Positions 51,162 to 59,880 of a stretch of 64,000 nucleotides of DNA are shown here, in pieces. The first letter of the stretch is position 1. Every line of letters starts with the position of its first letter. Origin of the DNA: Imhoffiella fuscus. GTDB taxonomy: Bacteria > Pseudomonadota > Gammaproteobacteria > Chromatiales > Chromatiaceae. The DNA lies in assembly GCF_042682685.1 (NCBI RefSeq), contig NZ_JBHUHX010000052.1, positions 207,308 to 271,307 of the forward strand, read 5' to 3'. Position numbers and translations under genes: made by a program. The notes beneath the pieces were generated by a model. That model had not been told where the DNA came from and did not search any database. It saw only the letters and a program-made list of their open reading frames with translations.

Positions 51162-51635
51162 TCAACCGCCCCGATGATAGGGGTGCCCCTGATTCAGGGT
51201 CCAGGCGCGATAAATCTGCTCGGCAAGCACCACGCGCACCAGTGGATGGGGAAAGGTCAGCGCGGAAAGAGACCAGCGCTGGTCGGCGCGATCGAGACAC
51301 GCCCGGGCCAGTCCATCGGGGCCACCGACCAGCAGGGCGCGATCGCACCCAGCGCCGAGCCAGTCCGTCAGATGGCCCGCGAGCCGCTCCGTGCTCCAGA
51401 CCTGCCCGAGCACGTCGAGCACCGTGACCCCGGCGCCCTTAGGAATCGCCTTGAGGATACGCCGCCCCTCTTCCTCGCGTGCCTGTTCGGCGGAGGTCGA
51501 ACGTCCACGACGAAACGGCTCGATCTCGATCAGGTTCAAGGCGCATTCGTGCGGCAGCCGTTTGGCGTATTCCGCATAGCCCTCCTCGACCCAGCCAGGC
51601 ATGCGCCGGCCGACACTGATGATATGTATTCTCAC
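51162..51635 (-). CDS. rlmH: 23S rRNA pseudouridine-1915 N3-methyltransferase RlmH
   Basis: A 157-residue SPOUT methyltransferase that methylates pseudouridine 1915 in helix 69. Motifs are RMPGWVEEGYAEYAKRLP, LLVGGPDGL (SAM loop), and the C-terminal LSALTFPHPLVRVVLAEQIYRAW and HPYHRGG. The GTG at 51635 is chosen because the first residues then align with E. coli RlmH (155); longer open frames upstream are not supported. A GAGGG lies about 13 bases upstream. It is 209 bases before maf. Confidence 0.95.
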   Translation of the reverse strand: MRIHIISVGRRMPGWVEEGYAEYAKRLPHECALNLIEIEPFRRGRSTSAEQAREEEGRRILKAIPKGAGVTVLDVLGQVWSTERLAGHLTDWLGAGCDRALLVGGPDGLARACLDRADQRWSLSALTFPHPLVRVVLAEQIYRAWTLNQGHPYHRGG

Positions 51636-51715
51636 CTCTGGCCGTTTTCCCTCGCTGAAATGGCTTGCCATGATCGCCCATGCGGTCACCCGACGTAAAT
51701 CCACGAATCCCCGGC

Positions 51716-51744
51716 TTTCAGGTCGAATTGGCTTCGGTTATGAT
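51716..51744 (+). promoter_or_regulatory. Candidate promoter of tatAB
   Basis: TATGAT (51739-51744) has TTTCAG (51716-51721) 17 bases upstream. The transcript would start near 51751, about 80 bases before tatA. The -35 match is poor, so confidence is low. Confidence 0.35.
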
Positions 51745-51831
51745 TCTACGGTTAAATTTTGGGTGCGTCCGCGCAGCGGGCACGAACTGAAAGAGTCTTC
51801 ACGCACGGGCTAAGGCACAGCGGAGAAACGC

Positions 51832-52095
51832 ATGGGATTCGGTGGCATCAGCATCTGGCAGCTCCTAATCGTTCTGGTCATCATCCTCCTGTTGTTCGGC
51901 ACCAAGCGCTTGAAAAACGTCGGCTCCGACCTGGGCGACGCTATCAAGGGCTTCCGTCGCTCGATAGCGCAAGAGGACGACGAGAGCGATGCGCCCAGCA
52001 CCCGCGATCCGCTCGACCAGGGCGCCGCGCGACGAACCGACCAGCCGAGTCCCGGCGCCCAAAGCACGCGCGAAAACGACCGCGACCGCGCCTGA
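51832..52095 (+). CDS. tatA: Sec-independent translocase subunit TatA
   Basis: An 87-residue protein with one N-terminal helix (SIWQLLIVLVIILLLFGTKRL), the short hinge with FGTKRL, an amphipathic helix (GSDLGDAIKGFRRSI) and an acidic tail. These make the TatA pore-forming subunit that lets folded proteins such as Rieske or cofactor enzymes cross the inner membrane. GGAG precedes the ATG. tatB follows after 49 bases. Confidence 0.95.
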   Translation: MGFGGISIWQLLIVLVIILLLFGTKRLKNVGSDLGDAIKGFRRSIAQEDDESDAPSTRDPLDQGAARRTDQPSPGAQSTRENDRDRA

Positions 52096-52144
52096 AGGCA
52101 TCGAAAACCATCGCTAGCGACCACCAGAGAGAGCAGGATTCACT

Positions 52145-52459
52145 ATGTTCGACATCGGCTTCACTGAACTGCTGCTGATCGGCGTCGTGGCGCTGGTGGT
52201 ACTGGGTCCGGAGCGCCTTCCCAAGGTTGCCCGCGTAGCCGGCATGTGGGTGGGCAAGGCCCGCCGCACCCTGGCCTCGGTCAAGCAGGAGATCGATCGC
52301 GAGCTAAAGGCCGAGGAGCTCAAGACCATCCTCGAACGCCAATCCCAAATCGACCCGCTCGAAAGCATCCTGGAGGAGACGCCCAAGACGACCTCCTCCC
52401 AATCCACCCCGAATGCCCAGCCCTCCCCAGCCAAGCCGGAACCTCCCGCGCGCGACTGA
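52145..52459 (+). CDS. tatB: Sec-independent translocase subunit TatB
   Basis: A 104-residue protein beginning MFDIGFTELLLIGVVALVVLGPERLPK, the TatB signature with the conserved Glu in the helix and GPERLP hinge. An amphipathic helix and a Pro/Ser-rich tail follow. TatB works with TatC to bind twin-arginine signals. tatC is not adjacent: the next gene, 102 bases on, is an antiporter. Confidence 0.95.
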   Translation: MFDIGFTELLLIGVVALVVLGPERLPKVARVAGMWVGKARRTLASVKQEIDRELKAEELKTILERQSQIDPLESILEETPKTTSSQSTPNAQPSPAKPEPPARD

Positions 52460-52561
52460 GCACCCAGGATTTCCCGTTGCGCCGCCGCGACACCCTCGCC
52501 TGTCGGACGGCCAGATATTCCATCCGTCCATCGCTATACACACAGACGACGAGGTCTATCC

Positions 52562-54022
52562 TTGAATCCGCTGCCCACCCAAGAATCCGGAAAACCGGCT
52601 CTCAAATCCGTTTCGCCCTGGCGCCGATCCGCCGTCGCGCTCTTCGCCCTGACCGCACTGGCGGCGCCCATCGCGCTCTATGCGGCACCGGCCGGCACCC
52701 AGGTAGCCCTGCTCGGCATCCCGCTCGAATTCCTGCTCTTCGCCCTGACGCTGGTCGGCGTGGCCGTCTTCCACAACCAGACGCTCCTGGTGGCGCTCAC
52801 CGGCCTGACCGCCATCACCGCCTACAAATGGGGCATCGCCGGCTTCGAGCAGGGCATGGGACTCGATGGGCTGCTGCACCATCTCGAACATGAGTGGGTC
52901 GTACTAATCAACCTGCTGGGGCTGCTGCTCGGATTCGCACTGCTCGCACGTCACTTCGAAGACAGCGGCGTACCCCGCGTGCTGCCGCGCTTCCTGCCGC
53001 AAGGGGCGCTCGGCGCCTTCACGCTGCTGTGCCTCATCTTCGTGATGTCGGCCTTCCTCGACAACATCGCCGCCGCGCTGATCGGCGGAACCATTGCCGC
53101 AAGCGTCTACAAATACAAGGTCCACATCGGCTATCTCGCCGCCATCGTCGCCGCCTCCAATGCGGGCGGAGCGGGCAGCGTCGTGGGCGACACCACGACC
53201 ACCATGATGTGGATCTCGGGGGTCGGCCCACACGAGGTTCTACACGCCTTCATCGCCGCAGGCGCAGCCCTCGTCTTGTTCGGCATACCGGCCTCGATCC
53301 AACAGAGCCGTACCGCCCCCATCGTGCGCGATACCTCCGACGATGCGCGGATCGACTGGGACCGACTCTGGATCGTCGGCGGCATCCTTGCGGCGGCCGT
53401 CGCCACCAACGTCATCGTGAACTGGGCCTTCAAGGACATCGCCGAGAGCTTCCCCTTCCTGGGCGTCGCGGTCTGGGCCGCCATCCTGGCCGCCATGCGC
53501 GTGCGTCAGCCCGAATGGGGCCTGCTGCCCGAGGCATTCAAGGGCAGCCTCTTCCTCTTGTCCCTCGTCTTCTGCGCCTCCATGATGCCAGTCGACAAGC
53601 TGCCCGAGGCATCCTGGTACTCGGCCCTGACGCTGGGTTTCGTCTCCGCCGTGTTCGACAACATCCCGCTGACGGCCCTGGCCATCGAGCAGGGTGGATT
53701 CGATTGGGGCGTCTTAGCCTTTGCGGTCGGCTTCGGCGGCTCCATGATCTGGTTCGGCAGTTCCGCAGGGGTCGCGCTTTCGAACATGTACCCGCAGGCG
53801 AAATCGGTCGGCGCCTGGCTGCGCAACGGCTGGCACATCCCGATCGGCTATATCGCCGGTTTCACGCTGCTGCTGCTCACGCTTGGCTGGAGACCTGAAA
53901 CGCCGCACCAAACCACCCATGAGATCGACGCGCCCACGGAACAGGGCATCGTGCGGCCGGCACAAGAACCACGGGCACCGCTTGCCTTCCAACCTCAGCA
54001 TGCTCAGGAGTCGATCCAATGA
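52562..54022 (+). CDS. nhaD: NhaD-type sodium/proton antiporter
   Basis: A 486-residue inner membrane protein of the ion transporter (ArsB/NhaD) superfamily with about 12 helices. NhaD-like segments are MSAFLDNIAAALIGGTIA and GGAGSVVGDTTTTMMWISGVGP in one half, and FVSAVFDNIPLTALAIEQ in the other; the two conserved DN motifs lie in the discontinuous helices. It is expected to expel Na+ or Li+ in exchange for protons. The start is TTG with GAGGT six bases ahead. Its stop overlaps the ATG of the UspA-like gene (ATGA). Confidence 0.88.
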   Translation: MNPLPTQESGKPALKSVSPWRRSAVALFALTALAAPIALYAAPAGTQVALLGIPLEFLLFALTLVGVAVFHNQTLLVALTGLTAITAYKWGIAGFEQGMGLDGLLHHLEHEWVVLINLLGLLLGFALLARHFEDSGVPRVLPRFLPQGALGAFTLLCLIFVMSAFLDNIAAALIGGTIAASVYKYKVHIGYLAAIVAASNAGGAGSVVGDTTTTMMWISGVGPHEVLHAFIAAGAALVLFGIPASIQQSRTAPIVRDTSDDARIDWDRLWIVGGILAAAVATNVIVNWAFKDIAESFPFLGVAVWAAILAAMRVRQPEWGLLPEAFKGSLFLLSLVFCASMMPVDKLPEASWYSALTLGFVSAVFDNIPLTALAIEQGGFDWGVLAFAVGFGGSMIWFGSSAGVALSNMYPQAKSVGAWLRNGWHIPIGYIAGFTLLLLTLGWRPETPHQTTHEIDAPTEQGIVRPAQEPRAPLAFQPQHAQESIQ

Positions 54023-54444
54023 TCAAATTTCTGGTTCCTGTCGATGGCTCGGAATTCGCGGATCGTGCCGTCAAGCACCTCATCAAGATGGCCCAATGCC
54101 AGCAGCCGGCCGAGATCCATCTGGTCAATGTGCGCAAATCGATCGATGCCTGGGAGGTCCGCCGTTTCCTCAAGGACCACGAGATCGCCGAGGCCCAGCA
54201 GAGCGAGGGCGAGAGCGACATGCAGTCGGCTCGCGCCCTGCTCGATGAGGCGAAGATGGACTACAAGGCCCATGTACTGGTCGGCCCCATCGCGCAGACC
54301 ATTGCCAAGCTCGCCGAAGATCTCGGCTGCGACACCATCGTCATGGGAACCCACGGACGGGGCGAACTGGCGAACCTGGTCATCGGTTCAGTCGCCGCCA
54401 AGTTGATCCATCTGGTGAAGATCCCGATCACCCTGGTCAAATAA
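54019..54444 (+). CDS. UspA-family universal stress protein
   Basis: A 141-residue single-domain Usp protein. It opens FLVPVDGSEFADRAVKHL and has the ATP-binding motif GTHGRGELANLVIGSVA (G-x2-G-x9-G-S-type), so it probably binds ATP. The ATG overlaps the nhaD stop, and AGGAG lies eight bases upstream in nhaD. This coupling suggests it regulates or senses for the antiporter. A strong hairpin 11 bases after the stop ends the operon. Confidence 0.93.
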   Translation: MIKFLVPVDGSEFADRAVKHLIKMAQCQQPAEIHLVNVRKSIDAWEVRRFLKDHEIAEAQQSEGESDMQSARALLDEAKMDYKAHVLVGPIAQTIAKLAEDLGCDTIVMGTHGRGELANLVIGSVAAKLIHLVKIPITLVK

Positions 54445-54455
54445 CGACCCTCCCG

Positions 54456-54485
54456 GCCGAGCGCCGCGCCGACGCGGCGCTCGGC
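54456..54485 (+). terminator. Strong GC hairpin after the nhaD-usp operon
   Basis: GCCGAGCGCCGCG (54456-54468) pairs perfectly over 13 bases with CGCGGCGCTCGGC (54473-54485) across a 4-base loop. No T-tract follows. Confidence 0.6.
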
Positions 54486-54548
54486 ACTGTGCCGAACGCG
54501 CATCCGCCCCCACCTAGGGGTCAACAACAGCTGCCTAGAAGTCGTCCG

Positions 54549-55724
54549 ATGCTGCGTCGCCTATTGCCCGTCCTCATCCTCTGCGCCGGATTCGGTGCCT
54601 TTTTCATCCTCAAAGCAACCCGCCCCACCCCACAGCCGGTCGAACCCAAGGAAAAGGTTTGGCGCGTCCAGGTGCAGACCGTCACACCATCCGACCATCA
54701 GCCGTTGCTATCGCTGTTCGGGCAGGTCGAGGCCCCGGACCGCATCCACGCCACCGCGCCTGTCAGCGGACAACTGATCGAGATCCAGGTCCGCGACGGC
54801 GAGCAGGTCCCGGCCGGGGCGCTGCTCGCCCGACTCGACCCGCGCGACCTGGAGCCGCGCCGGCTCAGGGCACGCGCCCAGCTTGAAAAGGAACGGCTGC
54901 GTCAGACGCACGACCGCGAGGCGCTCGAACAGGAACGCGAGCTGCTGCAATTGGCCGAAGCCGCACTCGAACGCGCCGAACGGGTGCAGTCCAAGAAATT
55001 GGGCTCGGCCTCCAGCGTCGACGCAGCGCGCGAGACCCTGGCCCGCGCACGCCTGTCGGTCACGCTGCGCGAGCAATCCATCGCCGAACAGCCCGCGCGC
55101 ACCGCCATCCTGGAGGCCGAACTGGCCGAGGCCGAGCGTGATGCCGCGCGCAGCGAGATCCGCGCGCCCTTCCCCGCCCGCATCGGTGCGGTCGAGGCCG
55201 CCGCCGGAGATCAACTGAAGGCCAACCAGGCCATCCTGACGCTCTATCCGCTCGACGGACTCTATGTCCGTGCCAAGGTACCCGGCGCCTATGGTCCCGA
55301 GCTGCGCCAGGCGCTGGCCGCAGGCATCCGGCTGGAGGCGCACGGCACGCAGGCCGGCCGGCCCGTGACGGCCGTGCTGGAGCGCATCTCGGGCGAGGCC
55401 GACGCGCGCGGCGTGGATGCGCTGCTGCGTCTGGCGCCGGAGACGCAGCTGCCGCTCGGCGCCTTCGTCCAGCTGCGGCTTCAACGGCCGATCGCACCCG
55501 ACACCATCGCGATCCCCTTCTCCGCGCTGCATGGAGGCGACCGTCTGTTCCTCGTCGAGGACGGGCGGCTGCACGCGATCCAGGTCGAACGCATCGGCGA
55601 GCTGGACGGCGGCGATGGCGCTCAGCAGGCGGTGCGCGCGCCCGGCCTAGCCGACGACTCCAAGGTGATGATCACCCATCTGCCCAACGCGGTGGAGAGC
55701 CTCAAGGTCGAAACGATCCAGTGA
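54549..55724 (+). CDS. RND efflux periplasmic adaptor (HlyD/AcrA-like)
   Basis: A 391-residue membrane-fusion protein. An N-terminal membrane helix or signal anchor (LLPVLILCAGFGAFFIL) is followed by a lipoyl half-motif (ATAPVSGQLIEIQVRDGEQV), a long alpha-hairpin (about 110-200, rich in Glu/Arg/Ala), the second lipoyl half (SEIRAPFPARIGAVEAAAGD) and a beta-barrel. It should link the RND pump to an outer-membrane channel. The ATG at 54549 is preferred to 54489 because it precedes the helix directly. The RND gene begins 13 bases after its stop. Confidence 0.9.
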   Translation: MLRRLLPVLILCAGFGAFFILKATRPTPQPVEPKEKVWRVQVQTVTPSDHQPLLSLFGQVEAPDRIHATAPVSGQLIEIQVRDGEQVPAGALLARLDPRDLEPRRLRARAQLEKERLRQTHDREALEQERELLQLAEAALERAERVQSKKLGSASSVDAARETLARARLSVTLREQSIAEQPARTAILEAELAEAERDAARSEIRAPFPARIGAVEAAAGDQLKANQAILTLYPLDGLYVRAKVPGAYGPELRQALAAGIRLEAHGTQAGRPVTAVLERISGEADARGVDALLRLAPETQLPLGAFVQLRLQRPIAPDTIAIPFSALHGGDRLFLVEDGRLHAIQVERIGELDGGDGAQQAVRAPGLADDSKVMITHLPNAVESLKVETIQ

Positions 55725-55737
55725 CGGGAGAACGAGC

Positions 55738-58700
55738 GTGAGACGAGGTCTGATCGCGATCTTCGCCCGTCACAGGTTGCTCGCCAACCTGCTGATGGGC
55801 CTCATCTTCATCCTCGGCGCCATCGCGTTGAGCCGCATGAACGTCCAGTTCTTCCCCACCTTCGCCCTCGACATCGTCTCGGTGCGCGTGGTCTGGAGCG
55901 GCGCCGCCGCCGAGGACGTGGAGAACGGCATCGTCATCCCGCTGGAGGAACGGCTCAAAACGGTCGACGGACTCAAGAAGCTCACCTCGACCGCCGCCCA
56001 GGGCATCGCCAGTCTCTCCCTGGAGCTGAAGGAAGGAACGGACCCGCTGCTCGCACTGGACCAGGTCCGCCAGCGGGTGGATGAGTTCCGCAACCTGCCG
56101 CAGGAGGCCGAGACGCCGCAGATCGTGCGGGTCTCGCGTTACGACTCGGTCGCGCGGCTGCTGGTCTCGGGACCGAACCTGGCCGATATTCGGCCCTGGG
56201 TGCGACAGTTCGAGCGCGAACTCCTGGCGCGCGGCATCGACCGCATCGACATCACCGGACTGCCCGAGGAACGCATCGCGATCGAGGTACCGGGCGCGGC
56301 GCTCGAAACGCTGGATCTTTCGCTCGACGGCATCGGCGAACAGGTCAACCGACTGGCGCGCGACATCCCATCCGGGGTCGCAGGCGACGCCGACGGGGCA
56401 CGCGAGCTGCGCGGCCTGGAACAGCGTCGCGACCCGCTCGCCTTCGAGGATCTCGCCATCCTGAGCGAGGACCGCGCCCTGACCCGGCTCGGCGACGTGG
56501 CCACCATCGTGCGCGAGGCCCGCCCGGGCAGCCTGACGCTCTCGCAGATCCAGGACGACACGGCGGCGGACGGACCGGCGACGGTGGAGCTGCTGGTCCA
56601 GCGCGCCGAGAATGGAAACTCGCTCACCTCCGCGCGCATCTTCGACGACTGGCTCCAGGACACCAAGCCGACGCTGCCGCCCAGCATCGGCTTGACCGTC
56701 TTCGATGCCCAGTGGCGCACCATCAAGGACCGCATCGACCTGCTGCTGCGCAACGGTCTGCAGGGCTTCACCCTGGTGATGCTGCTGCTCTTCATCTTCC
56801 TGCCGGGACGGGTCGCCTTCTGGGTGGCGATGGGCATCCCGACCGCCTATCTGGCGGCGCTGACGCTGCTCTGGGCCTTCGGCGGCACCATCAACATGAT
56901 CAGCCTCTTCGGCCTGCTGCTGACGCTCGGCATCATCGACGACGACGCCATCGTGATCGGCGAGTACGCCGAATCGCGCTTCCGTCAGGGCATGGCCCCG
57001 GCCGAGGCCGCCATTGCCGGCGCGCGACGCATGTTCTGGCCGGTGATGGCCTCGGCCCTGACCACCATCGCCGCCTTCCTGCCGCTGATGCTGGTCGGCG
57101 GCATCATGGGCAACATCCTGGGCGACATCCCTTTCGTCGCCATCATGGTACTGATCGCCTCGCTGGTGGAGGTGTTCCTGGTGATGCCGGCCCATCTGCG
57201 CGCCGCCTTCGCCCATCAGGTCCGCCAGCAGACCCCGGCCTGGCGCCGCAAGGTCGACGCCGGATTCGATCACGTCCGCGACCGGCTCTATCGCCCCCTG
57301 GTCACGGCCGCAGTGCACAACCGAGGCATCACCGTGAGCCTGGTCGCGGCCATGCTGTTCCTGGCGATCGGTCTGATCGCCGGCGGACGCATCCAGTTCG
57401 TCTTCTTCCCGACGCCGGAACCCCAGTCCATCTTCGCCAACGCCACCTTCGTCGCCGGCACGCCGCGCGAGCGCACCGGCGAGTTCCTGGAGGAGATGCA
57501 GCAGGCACTGCTGAAAACAGAGCGCGACCTGGGCGGCGATCTCGTCGAATCCGCCGTCGCCCGTCTCGGCGCGACCGTCTCGGTCGATGTCGGCGCCGGG
57601 GCCAAGGGCGATCAGCTCGCCTCCATCCTGGTGCAGCTCGTACCTTCCGAGCGTCGCGATGTGCGCAACGAACGCTTCCTCAAGACCTGGCGCGAGAACA
57701 TCCGGATGCCCGCCGGGCTCGAAAGCCTGGTCCTATCGGCGCGGCGCGCCGGTCCGCCCGGACGCGACCTGACCGTCCGCCTCACCGGCGACGACGCCAT
57801 GCGACTCAAATCGGCCGCACTGGAACTCGCCCAAAGCATGGAGGGCGTGCCGGGCGTCTCCGATATGCTCGACGACATGCCCTATGGGCGCGAGCAGCTC
57901 ATCTATCGACTGACCCCGGCCGGACAGGCGCTCGGTCTCACCACCGAGAGCCTCGGCCGCCAGTTGCGCGCCGCCTACGACGGCCATCTGGCGCAGCTGG
58001 TCCAGGCCGGACAGGATGAGCTGGAGGTGCGCGTTCTGCTGCCGCGCGGCGAACGCACCCGGCTCAATTCGCTGGAACAGCTGCGGATCCGCACACCCGA
58101 CGGCCGGTTCGTACCGCTGACCACGGTCGCCTCCTGGGAGACCCGACAGGGCTTCGAGGCACTGCGACACGCCTCCGGACAACTGGCGGTGGAGGTCTCG
58201 GCCGACATCGACCGGGCGCTCGCCACGCCGGATAACGTGCGCGAGGCGCTCTCGCGCGAATTGCTGCCGAGACTGGCCAGGGACTACGGCATCGAGTACA
58301 GCTTCGAGGGTCGCGCGGCCGACCAGCGCGAAACGCTGGGCGACATGCGGCTGGGACTCATCCTGGGGCTGGGGATGACCTACATCATCCTGGCGGCCGT
58401 TTTCTCAAGCTGGGGCTGGCCACTGGTGGTCATGACCGCGATCCCGCTCGGGCTGATCGGAGCGATCGCCGGACACTGGCTGCTCGGGATCGATCTGACA
58501 TTGCTCTCGCTGTTCGGCCTGTTCGGACTTTCCGGCATCGTGGTCAACAACGCCATCATCCTGGTCAGTATGTACCACGAGCTGCGCGAGACCGGCATGG
58601 AGGTCGACGAGGCGCTGATCGAGGCCGCCTGCTCGCGGCTGCGGGCCATGGTGCTCACCTCGGCCACCACGGTCGTCGGCCTGGGACCGCTGATCTTCGA

Positions 58701-58893
58701 GACCAGTCTCCAGGCCCAATTCCTCATCCCCATGGCCGTCTCCCTGGCCTTCGGCGTGACCTTCGCCACCGTGCTGGTGCTGCTCTTCACCCCAGCGCTG
58801 CTGTCGCTGCACGAAAGTCTGCACCAGCGCATGAGCCGGCTCTGGGACTGGCTGAGCGGAGACACCTTGCGCAAACCGGCAACCGGCTCCTGA
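55738..58893 (+). CDS. RND efflux transporter, HAE1-like
   Basis: A 1051-residue inner membrane pump of the AcrB/acriflavin resistance type with 12 helices and two periplasmic loops. Helix 4 contains GIIDDDAIVIGEY (about 398-410), the proton-relay Asp pair. In helix 10, where AcrB has a Lys, the sequence reads GIVVNNAIILV (about 934), so the relay Lys is replaced by Asn. The start is GTG with GGGAG upstream. No outer-membrane channel gene is present. The substrate is unknown; related pumps of this sub-branch export lipophilic compounds. Confidence 0.9.
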   Translation: MRRGLIAIFARHRLLANLLMGLIFILGAIALSRMNVQFFPTFALDIVSVRVVWSGAAAEDVENGIVIPLEERLKTVDGLKKLTSTAAQGIASLSLELKEGTDPLLALDQVRQRVDEFRNLPQEAETPQIVRVSRYDSVARLLVSGPNLADIRPWVRQFERELLARGIDRIDITGLPEERIAIEVPGAALETLDLSLDGIGEQVNRLARDIPSGVAGDADGARELRGLEQRRDPLAFEDLAILSEDRALTRLGDVATIVREARPGSLTLSQIQDDTAADGPATVELLVQRAENGNSLTSARIFDDWLQDTKPTLPPSIGLTVFDAQWRTIKDRIDLLLRNGLQGFTLVMLLLFIFLPGRVAFWVAMGIPTAYLAALTLLWAFGGTINMISLFGLLLTLGIIDDDAIVIGEYAESRFRQGMAPAEAAIAGARRMFWPVMASALTTIAAFLPLMLVGGIMGNILGDIPFVAIMVLIASLVEVFLVMPAHLRAAFAHQVRQQTPAWRRKVDAGFDHVRDRLYRPLVTAAVHNRGITVSLVAAMLFLAIGLIAGGRIQFVFFPTPEPQSIFANATFVAGTPRERTGEFLEEMQQALLKTERDLGGDLVESAVARLGATVSVDVGAGAKGDQLASILVQLVPSERRDVRNERFLKTWRENIRMPAGLESLVLSARRAGPPGRDLTVRLTGDDAMRLKSAALELAQSMEGVPGVSDMLDDMPYGREQLIYRLTPAGQALGLTTESLGRQLRAAYDGHLAQLVQAGQDELEVRVLLPRGERTRLNSLEQLRIRTPDGRFVPLTTVASWETRQGFEALRHASGQLAVEVSADIDRALATPDNVREALSRELLPRLARDYGIEYSFEGRAADQRETLGDMRLGLILGLGMTYIILAAVFSSWGWPLVVMTAIPLGLIGAIAGHWLLGIDLTLLSLFGLFGLSGIVVNNAIILVSMYHELRETGMEVDEALIEAACSRLRAMVLTSATTVVGLGPLIFETSLQAQFLIPMAVSLAFGVTFATVLVLLFTPALLSLHESLHQRMSRLWDWLSGDTLRKPATGS

Positions 58894-58896
58894 TCC

Positions 58897-59160
58897 GAAC
58901 GGGAAAATCGAACCGCAAAGGCGCAAAGGACGCGAAGAGGGATCGGGGTTCGGAAAGCGTCCGCCCCCATCTCAAGGATGAGCGTCAGATACCAAGCAAG
59001 CCATTGAATCCTTATGCGAACGGGAGAATCGAACCGCAAAGGCGCAAAGGACGCGAAGAGGGATCGGGGTTCGTAAAGCGTCCGCCCCCCATCTCAAGGA
59101 TGAGCGTCAGGTACCAAGCAAACCATTGAATCCTTTGCGCTCTTTACGCCTTCGCGGTTC
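58897..59160. repeat. 121-bp tandem repeat with inverted 28-bp ends
   Basis: Two near-identical units begin at 58897 and 59018 (period 121 bases), differing at about half a dozen positions. Each carries a 28-bp motif opening GAACCGCAAAGGCGCAAAGG (58910-58937 and 59031-59058). Its inverted relative ends the region at 59133-59160 (CTTTGCGC...CGCGGTTC). The gap between the RND gene and dedA (58894-59208) thus contains only this element. The inverted ends make it MITE- or REP-like. Confidence 0.85.
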
Positions 59161-59208
59161 AACCCCTCTTTACTGAAACGGGGGGATCGGAGGCGAGGCC
59201 GTCTCGGC

Positions 59209-59811
59209 CTAAACGGCCCGACGGCGCTGCCACAGGTAGTAACCGATCAGGGTCAGAACGACGAACCCGAGCGCGGCGGCGGTCACCAGCGGCAGATCGC
59301 GCTGCAGCAGTTCCTCGTTGCCGCCGATGAAATAGCCGAGCGCGATCAGAACCGCCGACCAGAGTCCGGCGCCGAGCGCGGTGTAGGCCGCAAAGGTCGA
59401 CAGACGCATGCGGCAGAGCCCGGCGGGCAGGGAGATCAGCTGGCGGATCCCCGGAATCAGACGGCCGGTGAAGACGGAGATGGCGCCGTGTCTGGCGAAG
59501 AAGGCGTCCGACTTGTGCAGCATCGTGGGACGGATGAAGAAATACTTCCCGTAGCGCTCCAGGACGGGCCGTCCGAGCATGAGCGCGAAGAAGTAGTTGA
59601 AGAAGGCACCCGCCAAGCTGCCGGCCAGCGAGGCGGCCAGGATGAAGCTCAGATCCATCTTGCCCTGATAGGCGAGATAGCCCGCCGGAATCAGCACCAC
59701 CTCGCTGGGAAAGGGAATGAAGGAGGACTCAATCGCCATCAAGGTGAAGATACCCGCGTACCCCCAGCCATGAACCGTCATCAGGATCCAGTCGATGAAT
59801 TCGTGCAGCAT
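59209..59811 (-). CDS. DedA/VTT-family inner membrane protein
   Basis: A 200-residue protein with about five membrane segments. DedA motifs are ESSFIPFPSEVVLIPAGYLA and FTGRLIPGIRQLISLPAG, the latter holding the conserved GRxxPGxR arginines. Family members flip undecaprenyl phosphate or phosphatidylethanolamine between leaflets and support proton-motive force and drug tolerance. GAGG precedes the ATG at a wide spacing. It ends 69 bases after the SNF-type transporter starts its upstream neighbour, on the same strand. Confidence 0.93.
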   Translation of the reverse strand: MLHEFIDWILMTVHGWGYAGIFTLMAIESSFIPFPSEVVLIPAGYLAYQGKMDLSFILAASLAGSLAGAFFNYFFALMLGRPVLERYGKYFFIRPTMLHKSDAFFARHGAISVFTGRLIPGIRQLISLPAGLCRMRLSTFAAYTALGAGLWSAVLIALGYFIGGNEELLQRDLPLVTAAALGFVVLTLIGYYLWQRRRAV

Positions 59812-59880
59812 TCCAGAGAGACCTCGGTCGAGTAGATGTTCCGATGCGTCGTTCGCACCCCCGCAGACGCGCGCACCCTA

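Noticed and set aside
58897..59160. CRISPR array
   Set aside because: Only two copies with no regular spacers. The repeat unit is 121 bases and has inverted ends, which does not fit CRISPR.
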